This document shows, piece after piece, positions 12,601 to 21,400 of a stretch of 34,372 bases of DNA. The notes under the pieces are model-generated. The model had not been told where the DNA came from. It was given only the letters and a program-made list of their open reading frames with translations, and did not search any database. Made by a program: the position numbers and the translations under genes. Source of the stretch: Hemicentrotus pulcherrimus (taxonomy: Eukaryota > Echinodermata > Echinoidea > Camarodonta > Strongylocentrotidae); assembly GCA_003118195.1 (NCBI GenBank), contig BEXV01000133.1, positions 365,954-400,325 of the forward strand, read 5' to 3'. How positions within the stretch are numbered: position 1 is the stretch's first letter; every line of letters starts with the position of its first letter.

Positions 12601-13638
12601 TCCAATACTAAATTCAACTTGGGATGAACAGGGACCTATTCCTGGTCCTAGACCTTGCTTAACCCCAACATTACCTCTATGGACGGACTGCAACATGAAA
12701 CCTATAATTGACAATGTAAATTTTGAAGCATTTGTCACCAGAACTTTTATCTAAATGCGACCTACTGTATACAATCAGGCCTATGTTCATGATTTAAAAG
12801 AAACCTATCCAGGCTAAATGTGACCCTGCTTTATCCGCACATAAAAAAACACAAATAAGGGTATTAGAGCCAATTTCATGAAAATTGGAAAACGCCATAT
12901 CATGTGATATTTACTGTTGCCTTGAACTACTTTGAAATATGTTACCATGGGACTCCCATATTTACCATATTATTTAAATGAGCTTTATTTCAATTTTATG
13001 ATTCTGTTTGCATCTTCCAGGGAGAGTTGACCATCACAACAGAAATGGAGGAGCTGAGTAACGCCCTCTTCTTGGACCAGATCCCAGGAACCTGGGTCAA
13101 GAGAGCCTACCCAAGTCTCTTTGGTCTCAGCATCTGGTACGTGGATCTGCTCCAACGTATCAAGGAGCTGGAGCAATGGACCTCAGACTTTGCCCTACCC
13201 AACGTGGTCTGGCTGGGTGGCTTCTTCAACCCCCAGAGTTTCCTGACCGCCATCATGCAGTCCATGGCCAGGAAGAACGAGTGGCCTCTGGACAAGATGT
13301 GCCTCCAGTGCGATGTCACCAAGAAGAACAAGGAAGACTTCAGCAGCGCCCCCAGGGAGGGTTCCTACGTGCATGGACTCTACATGGAGGGAGCGCGCTG
13401 GGACACGCAGACGAACATGATCGCCGACGCCAGGCTGAAGGAGCTGGCACCCAACATGCCCGTCATCTTCATCAAGGCCATCCCTGTGGACAAGCAGGAC
13501 ACCAGGAACATCTACGAGTGTCCAGTCTACAAGACCAAGCAACGTGGCCCAACCTTCGTCTGGACCTTCAACCTCAAGTCCAAGGAGAAGGCTGCCAAGT
13601 GGACTCTAGCCGGTGTGGCCTTGCTGCTCCAGGTCTAA
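315..13638 (+). CDS. DNAH9: Axonemal outer-arm dynein beta heavy chain (3'-terminal 16 coding exons, partial gene)
   Basis: This is the C-terminal part of a ciliary/flagellar outer-arm dynein heavy chain, the ATP-driven motor that slides axonemal doublets. Sixteen exons joined at GT-AG sites give 1,270 codons including TAA, all in phase. The family is about 4,470 residues, so this is roughly its last 28%; the upstream exons lie outside the window. In order the fragment holds the end of the microtubule-binding domain and stalk coiled coil (fragment residues about 1-160), AAA5 with GDVLL and [18 protein letters not shown] (about 160-390), AAA6 with [19 protein letters not shown] (about 390-740), and the C-terminal domain ending GVALLLQV. 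It belongs to the DNAH9/11/17 (beta) group; the symbol names the group rather than a proven orthologue. Exon 14 contains an in-frame TAA at 11349 (fragment residue 960), so the assembled reading is broken there; an inverted copy elsewhere keeps the Tyr codon. Tail-to-tail with COX10. Confidence 0.93.
662..960 (+). mobile_element. 5'-truncated non-LTR retrotransposon (LINE) 3' end
   Basis: In dynein intron 1, same strand. Residues [19 protein letters not shown] and [10 protein letters not shown] match the C-terminal tail seen on many CR1/L2-type reverse transcriptases (S-x-WN-x-LP-x2-(I/L)R ... F(K/R)-x-LK-(T)-LF). Downstream is a 3' hairpin, GCGCTTT at 878-884 with AAAGCGC at 898-904, then an (ATAATA/ATGATA)n tail, the typical LINE 3' end structure. 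Only the last ~60 codons remain. Confidence 0.65.
1226..1421 (+). CDS. DNAH9: Dynein beta heavy chain, exon 2 of window (stalk coiled coil)
   Basis: 196 nt after TTGACAG and before GTAAGT; it ends with one base of a split Pro codon. The protein continues the stalk helix ([20 protein letters not shown]) and has the family motif [20 protein letters not shown] at the stalk base. Confidence 0.9.
1446..1770. mobile_element. MITE family A, copy 1 (CAGGGGGTGTTTCAC ends)
   Basis: In dynein intron 2. The two ends are inverted repeats of each other over about 65 bp: CAGGGGGTGTTTCACAAAG on the left and its complement on the right, with further matches to TTATGGA. There is no ORF. The CAGGGG terminus resembles hAT-class ends, but no clear 8-bp target duplication was seen. 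A second copy lies at 5479-5793. Confidence 0.7.
2238..2350 (+). CDS. DNAH9: Dynein beta heavy chain, exon 3 of window (start of AAA5)
   Basis: 113 nt between TTTACAG and GTATGT. It encodes [20 protein letters not shown] and ends FLKSQK in phase 0. The GDVLL motif follows the stalk directly, as in other axonemal heavy chains. Confidence 0.9.
2655..2790. repeat. Possible dispersed repeat fragment
   Basis: A TTTTATTGAGAATAAAAG run followed by a GC-rich patch (CGCGGCCTACACGGCCG) in the otherwise AT-rich intron 3. It looks like the end of a retroelement, but there is no second copy in the window to confirm it. Confidence 0.25.
2918..3276 (+). CDS. DNAH9: Dynein beta heavy chain, exon 4 of window (AAA5)
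   Basis: 359 nt between TATCCAG and GTAAGG. It carries the near-invariant [18 protein letters not shown] and [19 protein letters not shown], and the Walker-B-like strand [20 protein letters not shown] of AAA5. The last two bases (AG) join the next exon's G to make Arg. Confidence 0.92.
3384..3407. other. Perfect 10-bp stem-loop in intron 4
   Basis: AGCGATTGAT and ATCAATCGCT are separated by CCAA. It is a short isolated hairpin with no T-tract or partner. Function unknown. Confidence 0.5.
3602..3656. repeat. (CA)n microsatellite
   Basis: About 27 CA units with a single CG interruption near the middle, in intron 4. A simple polymorphic repeat. Confidence 0.95.
3903..4107 (+). CDS. DNAH9: Dynein beta heavy chain, exon 5 of window (AAA5 end)
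   Basis: 205 nt after TGCTTCAG and before GTAGGT. It encodes [20 protein letters not shown] and [20 protein letters not shown], the canonical end of AAA5 in axonemal heavy chains, in phase with both neighbours. Confidence 0.92.
4131..4278. mobile_element. MITE family B, copy 1
   Basis: A 148-bp foldback element in intron 5. Left end GGGGGCGTTTCAGAAAAC, right end the near-complement GTTTTGTGAAACGAGTCCC. Internally ACAAATGAYA / TRTCATTTGT also pair. A reverse-oriented relative is at 31678-31827 in the CPSF4 3' UTR. Non-coding. Confidence 0.7.
4466..5012. mobile_element. TTAA-flanked MITE 1 (piggyBac-type)
   Basis: Ends are TTAAAGGTACGATGTCCC on the left and GGGACATAGTACCTTTAA on the right, an inverted repeat of about 26 bp with two or three mismatches, with TTAA at both outer borders. 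About 547 bp, no ORF, in dynein intron 5. TTAA duplication and short inverted repeats are typical of non-autonomous piggyBac-like elements; that class is inferred. Confidence 0.65.
5135..5440 (+). CDS. DNAH9: Dynein beta heavy chain, exon 6 of window (AAA5-AAA6 linker and AAA6)
   Basis: 102 codons in phase 0 between GTGTGCAG and GTGAGT. Motifs are [34 protein letters not shown] and [20 protein letters not shown], all hallmarks of the axonemal beta-class AAA6 entry. Confidence 0.92.
5479..5793. mobile_element. MITE family A, copy 2
   Basis: In dynein intron 6. Left end GGGGGTGTTTCACAAAGATT, right end AGGATCTTTGTGAAACACCCC, with the inner TTATGG / CCATAA region as in the copy at 1446-1770. The two copies share the central sequence (AGACTTTTCATAAATTCCAC type), so they are one family. 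Confidence 0.7.
6431..6601 (+). CDS. DNAH9: Dynein beta heavy chain, exon 7 of window (AAA6)
   Basis: 57 codons between TTTACCAG and GTGAGT. It encodes [15 protein letters not shown] through [20 protein letters not shown], with the conserved RGLFE(A/R)DKL motif of AAA6. Confidence 0.9.
7048..7170 (+). CDS. DNAH9: Dynein beta heavy chain, exon 8 of window (AAA6)
   Basis: 41 codons between AATTCAG and GTAAGA, encoding [20 protein letters not shown] and [15 protein letters not shown]. The helix follows the RGLFE motif as in DNAH9/11/17. Confidence 0.9.
7237..7395. mobile_element. TTAA-flanked MITE 2 with perfect 18-20 bp inverted repeats
   Basis: TTTAAAGGGGGTGTAGCATG at 7236-7255 and its exact complement at 7377-7396 enclose about 120 bp. 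TTAA lies at each border. Located in dynein intron 8. The perfect ends suggest a recent insertion. Non-coding; the 65-codon open frame across it is incidental. Confidence 0.75.
7767..7784. repeat. (AT)n run at the 3' splice site of dynein exon 9
   Basis: An alternating AT tract ends in the acceptor TAG at 7782-7784. A short pyrimidine tract (TTTCTTGTATTCCTC) lies just before it, so the acceptor is atypical but probably usable. Confidence 0.85.
7785..7978 (+). CDS. DNAH9: Dynein beta heavy chain, exon 9 of window (AAA6)
   Basis: 194 nt. The acceptor is unusual: an (AT)n run leads straight into TAG, and the exon opens TCTCTCTCTGCA (SLSA). It encodes [20 protein letters not shown] and [20 protein letters not shown], diagnostic of beta-type outer-arm chains. 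It ends with AG, completed to Arg by the next exon. Confidence 0.9.
8302..8578 (+). CDS. DNAH9: Dynein beta heavy chain, exon 10 of window (AAA6)
   Basis: 277 nt between CTGGCAG and GTGAGT. It contains [20 protein letters not shown], the conserved dynein strand in the D6 region, and [20 protein letters not shown] followed by GHWVILQ. Confidence 0.92.
9127..9265 (+). CDS. DNAH9: Dynein beta heavy chain, exon 11 of window
   Basis: 139 nt between TTTGACAG and GTATAG. It encodes [18 protein letters not shown] and [20 protein letters not shown], completing the WVILQNIHL motif begun in the previous exon. Confidence 0.9.
9690..9881. repeat. Dispersed repeat family C, copy 1
   Basis: In dynein intron 11. 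Begins TTAAAGCCTGTCTGCGCTAG and ends TAGTGCAGTGGGGCTT; the two ends are imperfect inverted repeats. Shares GTTTGGCCAGG, CAGCTCTCAATTAACAT and TATATAGAGGG with copies at 19546 and 32398. Non-coding. Confidence 0.75.
9947..10227 (+). CDS. DNAH9: Dynein beta heavy chain, exon 12 of window
   Basis: 281 nt between TCGTGTAG and GTACAC. It holds [20 protein letters not shown], the nearly invariant KITNEPP(T/K)G motif, and [20 protein letters not shown]. Confidence 0.92.
10604..10723 (+). CDS. DNAH9: Dynein beta heavy chain, exon 13 of window
   Basis: 40 codons between CTGTTTAG and GTAAGC. It encodes [20 protein letters not shown] and [16 protein letters not shown]; the (R)[19 protein letters not shown] signature is shared by nearly all axonemal heavy chains. 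Confidence 0.92.
11073..11594 (+). repeat. Arm 1 of a ~525-bp inverted duplication containing dynein exon 14
   Basis: This segment (end of intron 13, exon 14, start of intron 14) recurs in reverse complement at 15477-16006. Exon plus downstream intron differ at about 3 of 357 positions; the upstream intron part differs far more, including indels at the polypyrimidine tract. It ends exactly where a hairpin (11594-11672) begins. Confidence 0.9.
11238..11480 (+). CDS. DNAH9: Dynein beta heavy chain, exon 14 of window, carrying an in-frame stop
   Basis: 81 codons between TTTGAACAG and GTTAGT. It encodes [20 protein letters not shown], then SPYL, a TAA at 11349-11351, then [20 protein letters not shown] and a run of seven glycines before SSREEK. 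The family consensus is [12 protein letters not shown], so the stop replaces Tyr by a single C-to-A change. The reading frame is otherwise intact on both sides and later exons look normal, so this is either an allele, a recent nonsense mutation or a base error. An inverted copy at 15591-15833 differs at only two of 243 bases and has TAC. Confidence 0.9.
11594..11672. other. Stem-loop element with 10-bp perfect ends
   Basis: CCCGACCAGG at 11594-11603 pairs with CCTGGTCGGG at 11663-11672; the pairing continues imperfectly (GGAAGGAA / TTCCTTTCC). It lies in dynein intron 14 directly at the breakpoint of the inverted exon copy. Confidence 0.7.
11832..11980. repeat. Perfect 65-bp direct repeat with (TTC)n spacer
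   Basis: Two identical 65-bp copies (11832-11896 and 11916-11980), each starting TACTGAATTCTCTCACTCC, are separated by a 19-bp TTC-rich tract in intron 14. Zero differences imply a very recent duplication or an assembly artefact. Confidence 0.9.
12245..12427 (+). CDS. DNAH9: Dynein beta heavy chain, exon 15 of window (C-terminal domain)
   Basis: 61 codons between TTTGTAG and GTATGT. It encodes [32 protein letters not shown] and [15 protein letters not shown], matching the C-terminal domain of beta heavy chains. Confidence 0.9.
13021..13638 (+). CDS. DNAH9: Dynein beta heavy chain, terminal coding exon
   Basis: 618 nt from CTTCCAG to the TAA at 13636-13638. It contains [52 protein letters not shown] and the C-terminus [23 protein letters not shown] (shown here only as its key end GVALLLQV). 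No frame breaks. GC-richer than the flanking DNA, as expected for coding sequence. Confidence 0.95.
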   Translation, partial: GELTITTEMEELSNALFLDQIPGTWVKRAYPSLFGLSIWYVDLLQRIKELEQWTSDFALPNVVWLGGFFNPQSFLTAIMQSMARKNEWPLDKMCLQCDVTKKNKEDFSSAPREGSYVHGLYMEGARWDTQTNMIADARLKELAPNMPVIFIKAIPVDKQDTRNIYECPVYKTKQRGPTFVWTFNLKSKEKAAKWTLAGVALLLQV

Positions 13639-15475
13639 AGAGCTGTAGCCATACCCTCAGTAGGCTACAATATACCAATGCTTGTACTGTACAAGCAGAT
13701 TTCTATAAGCAGTCTTCATGTACCGTTTTTGCATACCACTATAATATCAGTACATACAGGGGTTGAACCCCATAACATTCCACTTCTCTACTGGTTTGCC
13801 ATTCCCGATATGTTCCCAGATTTTTCAGCAAATAGTTATCATACAGAAAAGTTTTTTCATGTAACATTGGGATTCAGCAAAAGAAAGGGGGAAAAGATTC
13901 CATTTTATAAGAGATAAACCTATTTCCTGAAACTGTGAAACTCATGGCTTTTAAGCCGGGAATATGTGAGCATGTCACCTAGCTGGTGTTAAATACAAGT
14001 CCTTCATTATAATTCTGCTTTACATAAAAGAACATGGTAAAATAAATTTTGTAAACTGAATTTCATGAAAAGAGCTTGCACTTATTTCACTATTATTTGA
14101 TTTGAAGAGCTTTAAAACAGTTGCAGTTTTCAGGTGTGAAAATTTATCTTAAGAAAACAGAGCACCTTTTTATTGAACTTTTCACAACCATTATTAATGT
14201 ATGTATATATATATATTTGCAGAACCTTGATATGAAAAGAAAGCATTTGATTCAATATAATACTGTATTCTGTGTATCCGTCCAAAATATGTAAACATAT
14301 ATGTTTTCAGATATACTACATTGCCATTTTCTCATCTGTATATCTAACATTCCATTGAAATTGCCATCCAGTCGATATATGTCTCTACTCAAAATTTGAA
14401 AAAACACCTTGAATATATTTCTAATGACTGTGCCTTTTGTATTGACTGTTCTATGCATTTCTCATTTTATCAAAATTTCAACCCACCAGGATTAATTCAG
14501 AGGAAAATTAATGTGAAGTTATCATAATGTTTGTTTCTTTTCAAGCATACACTCACTAAGTGAGCGTGCCATGTCTGATTATAATTTATCAATTATCATA
14601 CAAATATATGGACTAAAAAAATCTGACTCTTATGTCACCTTGTCCAAATGTTCAACAACCAAAAATGAGTATATAGTTTTATAGAGAGTATATGATATAT
14701 TTAATTTTGATTGCTGTCTTTGAAGAAGAAAAAAAAAGAGTGATTGTTTGACACTAACACTTCTTTTGAATTAAAAACATTGTTCATATTATATATTTGT
14801 ATTTATGTTCATAGGTGCACTGTTAGTTTTCAAATGAAATTAGGAGTGGAAAAACAAGTTGTTTAATTAGAGGCAGAAGTATGAAAATCGCGAGCGTAAA
14901 AATGATGGTACAGGAAAGAATAGCCTCTTTTTGTGATCTGGTTGGGTCCTGACATTCAAAAAAATCACTCCTGAATATTAATAGGCTGAGATGTCAGCAT
15001 ACCAAGTTGCATATGTATCCATAGATCTGGTACTAAAGTAAAGACTTGTTAACCAAAGTATTTCAATCTGTACATATTTCTCTCCAAAACTCCTGATTAC
15101 CAACTAATCAATTAAACTGCTATGCATGTTGAAATAGATGATGCTATAACTGGCAAGCCTCTGACAAGCTTTTGTGTTGGCAGGAGAAACATTAAATCAG
15201 TTTACAGGTCCATTCTCATTACCGGTATTTTAAACTTCATAATATATTTGTTTTTTTAAGCAAATTTTTATTGCTCCATTTTTCTTTTTATAAACAAATT
15301 GTTTTTCCACCAATAATTTCCCTAAAGACAGATGATTTCAGCAATTCTTGAATTATTTCAAAACCATATGTAATCAATATTTGGATGCATTGTGCTAGTG
15401 AAAAAAGTTGGTTCAAATTCCAATGCCAAGCCTACTGGTATTCACCTCCCCCCCCCCCCCCCCCCCCCCCCCCCC
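13639..15475. other. Dynein 3' UTR and intergenic sequence
   Basis: AT-rich DNA with no credible coding exon. The first ~400 bp are presumably dynein 3' UTR. Simple (TA)n runs occur near 14200. It ends in a poly-C run of about 28 bases (from 15448) that stops at the single N. Confidence 0.7.
14041..14046 (+). terminator. Candidate poly(A) signal of the dynein gene
   Basis: A canonical AATAAA about 400 nt past the dynein stop codon, followed by T-rich sequence. No transcript evidence; later signals are possible before the assembly join. Confidence 0.4.
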
Positions 15476-15476
15476 N
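15476..15476. other. Assembly join (single N after poly-C)
   Basis: One ambiguous base ends a poly-C run and is followed at once by the inverted copy of dynein exon 14. This is the mark of a low-quality contig end, so order and orientation across this point are uncertain. Confidence 0.85.
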
Positions 15477-16006
15477 GTGCAAGTGTCTAGGAAAATATTG
15501 TCATATTATGTTTACTCATTTATGTTTTCTTTTTCTTTATTTACATGTATTGCCAAGTGCAAATAAATAATAATAAATGCATTTACTAACCTTCTCCTCC
15601 CTGCTGGATCCTCCTCCTCCTCCACCACCTGCATCTCTTGGTTGCAGCTCCAGGACGATCTTGAAGAGATTGTCCGACTCGGTGGTAAGGAAGCCAATCT
15701 CAGCGTTGGGATGCAGTCCGTAGAGGTAGGGGCTTTCAGGGGGTAGGATCTCATCAATGTACTGATGGTAACCCTTGTAATCTGAGTTGGGTGGTACAGG
15801 GAACCCTGGCGCTAGGTACAGATCCCCATCAAGCTGTACAAAGTAGGAGGGGGGGGGGGAGGAGAAGCAGGTTTGTGAAATTGTTTTCATATCTGTAGTT
15901 TCCACTGTGAATTGTTCATGCATATATAGGGATTATCCAGGTAGAAATCTTGATTTCCAGGTTTTATAGCTGCCATTGAGGTTTATCAACATGATAAACA
16001 ATATTT
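15477..16006 (-). repeat. Arm 2 of the inverted duplication
   Basis: Reverse complement of 11073-11594. It begins right after the N and ends near 16006, after which no similarity to dynein intron 13 or exon 13 is visible. It could be the second haplotype placed wrongly, or a real inverted partial duplication. Confidence 0.9.
15591..15833 (-). pseudogene. Isolated inverted copy of dynein exon 14 (open frame, Tyr codon intact)
   Basis: Read on the minus strand, this 243-nt exon has an acceptor TTGTACAG and donor GTTAGT, 81 open codons and [12 protein letters not shown], where the main copy has a stop. It differs from exon 14 by GGG for GGT (silent Gly) and TAC for TAA. No other dynein exon accompanies it, and it points away from the rest of the gene, so in this assembly it could not be spliced into the dynein mRNA. 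It is best read as a misplaced allele or a dead exon copy. Confidence 0.75.
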
Positions 16007-18038
16007 ATTTTGGCTCTGTTTTGTTCTCATTGTTTATAAGTAGGTCCATGCATGATAGAAATGTCATCGATGATCAGTCAATGATAAATCAATGTCAACA
16101 TATTTTCTTCATAGAAGTATGTTCTTAAAGTTCAGGAACAATGTTCATTTATTTCAAAAGATTTGTATATATACATATATCATATTTTCCTGATCAATTG
16201 TACAAGTATCACATCAAGTACTTCATTCCAAAATCAAATGGAAGATATAAGTGATCAAATAATGATGATACTTACACATTTTCATTAATAAAATTTATTT
16301 AGGTTTGAGAGGATGTTTACCATTCTATTCATTAGATTGCATGTCTAGCAGCAATATGGCATGGCTCACTAAATCTCAACACCTATACTATACATTAAAA
16401 ACATACAGTACACTAAATCAAGTTGAAATGCTTGAACAAAGTTAAGTTCGCATATACACTCAAAGTCTAGAATGATCTTGGGTCCGATGATAGTGTAAAA
16501 GAGTGCTGGGTAGTTGTATGTATTTGGTTTCAGAAAAGAATACAAATCAAAGCTCACAAAGTTGCATTATGAAAACATCCATGAAATACTTCTAGCTTTT
16601 CACACACTTGGATGTGAATGGTAAAGTATCGTATACATGTATATTGTATCATTTACGACAAGAAGGTGAAAATCTGTGGCCCTATTTCAGTTCTCACTAA
16701 AATTTATAATAATAAAGTAACACTAAAACACTTATGCTTTAAATAATAGAGGACACATGCAGCACAAAACTTGATAAAGCAGAGCATAAATCATATAAAA
16801 ATAGTACATCATTTCTTTCCTGGAGACTGTATCCATCAAATAAAAAGCAAATCCCCGTTTCTGTATTGCACAAATAAATTAGCTTTCATTTGATTCACTA
16901 AAAATGCATTTGCTATAATCGATGAAAACTTCCTTGGCATGACATCATTTGACAATAGTAGACCAGTTTGAGGATCCACTATCGAAATAGTACATAATTC
17001 ATGGGAGTGGGTCGTGTACACTAATATATTGGGCATGGGTTTTGCACATAACCATTCATTTAAAAAAATATATATTGAAGGTTATAAAAGGGGAAATTAT
17101 TCCCTTTAACGTCTTTCGGATGGTCGGTCCCCAGATGTAAATAATCATATCTGATTGATGCACGTCTGTAAAAACCCAATTACACACACACACACACACA
17201 CATTCATTACAAGGTAGAAAATCAAACAAATGGGAGGTGGGATGAAAAGCAGAGAAATTAAGCTTCAAGGCTTGTTCAGAACTGACACACTGCTGGGATT
17301 CTGCACTTCACATTGCGGTACCACAGCTTCGCACCATGGCAAAAGTGAATGAGCCTTTATACAAGGGTATGCCTTACATAATATTGAATACTTTGCATGT
17401 GACAAAGAGAATATTCTTCCTGGCAGCCGAACTACATTTAATACCAAGTCAATGTGAATTTGAGATAAATAGTGAATGTAATAAACATTTAGATGGATGC
17501 ACAGGATTGGAATAAATTAAACAGGTTGCCATAAAATCAGTTGGCTGTACTCGGGATATGGGAGAAACTAGGGCCAAGAAATGTTTCAAATATAGCACAG
17601 GCACTTGAATGAGAAGCTGTTTCATAATGCAGTCTACGAAGTATCAAATGCAACAATGCAGTATCATTCTGTTATTAATAGAGTTGAGCAAGTGCATAGA
17701 CTGCATTTTCAGTGCCTCGGTGGGTGTCTGTGAGGGTGTAGCATCCTGCATCAGGGCATAACAGAAAATTGCCATCCTGTCCTCGGTGGATAATGAATAC
17801 CATTACCAAGGTATAATCCATGCAAATTTCATTCACTGGCGGCATTCAAACAAACGGCCTAATATCAGAGATAACGGATCACTCGCAAGACCCAACATAT
17901 CCAAGAAAGGCGATTCTTTCATCAAAGGAACAGAGCTGGAAGGACAGGGTTTTGGTGTAGATCATGTCACCGACAACACCAACCTAATGTTCCTCAACCC
18001 CAGATTGTCCATTGGGACATCGCAATGGACGATCATCA
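16007..18038. other. AT-rich intergenic sequence and probable COX10 3' UTR
   Basis: No convincing exon on either strand. A short (CA)n tract is at 17184-17202. Minus-strand AATAAA motifs occur (for example 16294-16299) and could end COX10 transcripts, but none can be chosen with confidence. Confidence 0.5.
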
Positions 18039-18463
18039 TCAAGCAACTTTATGCAAGCCTTCAGGAAGAGCAGGGTTCTTGTCCCAATCGTGCAATTCCT
18101 TCTTGCTGATCAACAGCAGAAGCATCAAGAGAGGTAGATGGAGAAGGGTAAACTTGAAGAGCTGCCTCGCCGACTTGCTGTCTGCATCCCTGTAGAACTT
18201 ATATCCCAGGTACGTTAACCAGAGGTTGAGGGGTAACGAGTCCACAGCGAAGGTCCAGGTGGTGAGATCGAAGATGGGGGCCAGGGTGCAGAGGCCTATC
18301 AAGCCAAAGCAGTGACGCAGGGCGACCCGCCGGCACAGTCCAGGGTCGGTGGTGGCCATCATGCGGTAGCCACCTCGGGAGTAGTCGCTGCGGAGGTTCC
18401 AGCTGAGAGCGTTGAAGTGAGGGAACTGCCAGCTGTAGAGATAGCCAGCCATTAGCAGAGCAC
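18039..18463 (-). CDS. COX10: COX10 terminal coding exon
   Basis: 425 nt from TTCCAG to TGA at 18041-18039. Contains [38 protein letters not shown], a heme-synthase signature, two further hydrophobic segments and a hydrophilic tail ending LPEGLHKVA. Confidence 0.95.
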
Positions 18464-21400
18464 CTGGAAGGAATTCAAAGCATTGATTAAATAATGTAAA
18501 CATTCTCTGTACATGAAAAGATACAATACATGGTTGCCATCTTTTTATGTAATGTATGTTAAATTTCAAATTTCTACAAATGGTTAATAGTTAGTTAACT
18601 AACACATTCCAGTCAGTTCTGCAGAAAAACTAATTTAGATGTACATTTATCACTTTTAGAGCAAATGCATTAACAAATCTGAATATACTTTGGATTAATA
18701 TACATCCTCTACATGGACTAAACACATTCAAAGAATGAATATGAGCAAAAAGGGATGATACATTTGCTCTGTTTTGAGATGCTCAAAACTTAATTTGTTG
18801 TTAAAAAATACATGATTACAGTTTGGGATTGTATTAGAAGTAGATAGTGGAGCAATGTTGCTGGAGTAAATTTAGGCACAATCCAGTAAAAAATAAGATG
18901 AATCAGAAATGCTTACCAGGTCCTAATGTACCACAGCATGCAGCCCAACCGATGACTGGAGGAAGAGCCCCGACCACTGCACCCACCCATGTATTGACTA
19001 TACTATAGCGCTTCATAGGGGTGTAGGCTAGAACATAGAGTGCCCAGGAGGATGCTGCTATTGCTGCTGACAGTGGGTTCACTGTAGTGGCGAGTAGTGC
19101 TACACCTGAAACACCCACTACGGATGCAAAGGTGAATGCATGGAGAGGGCTGCAAAGAAAAATGAAAAATGAAGAGGAAAAAAATGTACAAGTTAGCTGA
19201 TAGTGTGATTCATCAGATCAAAGATGAATCCTGAATCTGAAATGAGATTTGAAGTTTGTGAGATGTAATGTAATAATCTAGTTTATAAGAAGCATGATTA
19301 CTTTTCATTTGTAGGCCAATTTTCGTAGTATATATCAGATCAAATAAGGACCCCGTCTTATAATATATATATTGTATGTCTTGTGAATTTATCATTCCTA
19401 ACGTAGTGCATCATTGAAGCTGAAAGCAACAAGTCCTCTTTGTTATAAAACAACTTGAAATAATAAAAAAAACTCTTTAAAAAATTATTATTTGGTATCA
19501 TTTGATCATGCTTTCCCAAGTGAGCTGCACATCTTTTTTTCTCACTTTAAAGCCTATCTGCACTAGTTTGGCCAGGGGGGTGAGACCTCCTTTGTGGTCA
19601 CTGGCAGGTGTTTATCTCATCAACTCAGCTTTCAATTAACATAAGAAAAAAGGGACCATGGGGACTCAACGCGTACCGCTTAGGCATTGTTGGCTTCATA
19701 GCGCAGTCCCGCTTTGAGTCCTAGACCCCGAATATGAGACAACTTACCTGATCAAACCTCTAACCAGCACCCGATTCCTCGTCCTGGCCATCTGAGAATC
19801 ATATGGCACTTCACAAAACTGAAAGAAAACAGATTAACAAGAAAACACTGAATCAGTTGCTGCTTTATGTATGTACATATGTGCAGATGATTTGTATTTA
19901 TCAGTAAGAGCATGGCTTAGTTACCCAGGGTAGCCACATCAGGATCAACACAGTGTTCTTCATGAGGGCCATGTAACTATGATAACCCAAGCATTGCCAT
20001 GTACCCATTTTATACCGTGGGTCTAGAGGAACGGTGTGGATTAAGCATAATTTCGGAGGATGAAAGCACTCAGCAAGGACCGACCCCAAGACCTCTTGTA
20101 TCAAAGTCAAAGGCTTTCACCAATACCGGTATATCAGTGCTCCTCCTTTCTAACAACTACAGTTCATTTTTATCAAAATGATATTGGATGTATAACATTT
20201 CCTTCTTAAAGTCAAGAAATGTGTGAACAAATTATAATAACAAATTATTGACAAATTGATTAATGTTTTACCTGGTTGACTGTATTAGCTGAACATGAGG
20301 TAAGAAATGTCCCTAGTCCCATCAATGCACATGTAGTAACATCAAAGACTCCAGGAGCCATGCCATAGCCAGCTAGGGCAGATATTACTACCAGACCTAA
20401 TAAACAACATTCAAGAAAGAAAATAGCCTGGATGAGAACAACAATACATCATATTCATGCACTTGCCCTATGAGTTCACAGGTTTGGGGTTCAATACCGT
20501 TTAATGTTAATTTTACTCAACCTACGTTTGAAGGAATGTGAAAGTAATGTACATTGTACATACATGTATTTCATTCAAGATTTTTTTTTATAGCTAGCAT
20601 TCAAAAGGTACAAATTACATTTTAATGATCAGTTTCAATTTGTGTACATCTTGGTGGTTGACTAGTCCAATAGATTTGCTCAACGATCACTTCATCTTTT
20701 GTAAAGTCATATTTTGCATGCACCAATGTTGGAAGCTTAACCAATCTCACACAAGGTAATATGGATGTTGGGATTACATTCAATTAGGACAAATTCATAA
20801 TAAAATCTTTTGGGGGTAATCATTACAAAAATTGTTCATAGGATTTCTAACAGATGATAAAATGACAGTCATTGTTGCACTGTCTAAGCTGTTGATTACC
20901 ACAAACAACAATGGGTAGAAAAGAAACTTACTAGTCAACCTGCTCTTGGATAGTTGCATATAGATTGAAGATAGCTCTGAGAGCTTGACAGTCTGTTCTC
21001 TCCACCTCACCTCCTCTTCCACTCCTACCTCTACACCCTCCGCTTTGTTCCCATCTTTGGGTTCAATAGGACATGGTGAAACCTTGTCCACCGTGCTCTG
21101 TATGGCTTTCTCTACCCTCTCATTAAGTCCAGACTGAGGCTTGAGAATCTCTTGAGAGGATTCAGAGTCTGTAAGGTGTGGTTTTATGGCTGTAGCTGTA
21201 GCCGTTGAGGCTGTTACCTTTGCTGTTGCTGTTGTAGAGGTTGCATGTTGGAGCTGTTGCTTCTGGTAGTGGCTGCTCGATGTGGACGACTTGTGAAGGG
21301 CTTGACACTGCATCATGCCATGACAAGTTGTTGGGAACAAAAATAAATATGATGAAATAAACTATAACATGCATTCAAAATTATTTTCTTCTTACAAACA

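Noticed and set aside
13107..13766. Long open frames in other frames or on the minus strand of the terminal dynein exon
   Set aside because: They are shadows of the well-conserved dynein frame 13021-13638.
15537..15923. Inverted exon copy as a new gene
   Set aside because: The open frame is the dynein exon with run-on into intron sequence; no start codon or other exons.
16836..17036. 66-codon minus-strand frame
   Set aside because: AT-rich, no splice partners and no recognisable motif; it fits COX10 3' UTR or intergenic DNA.
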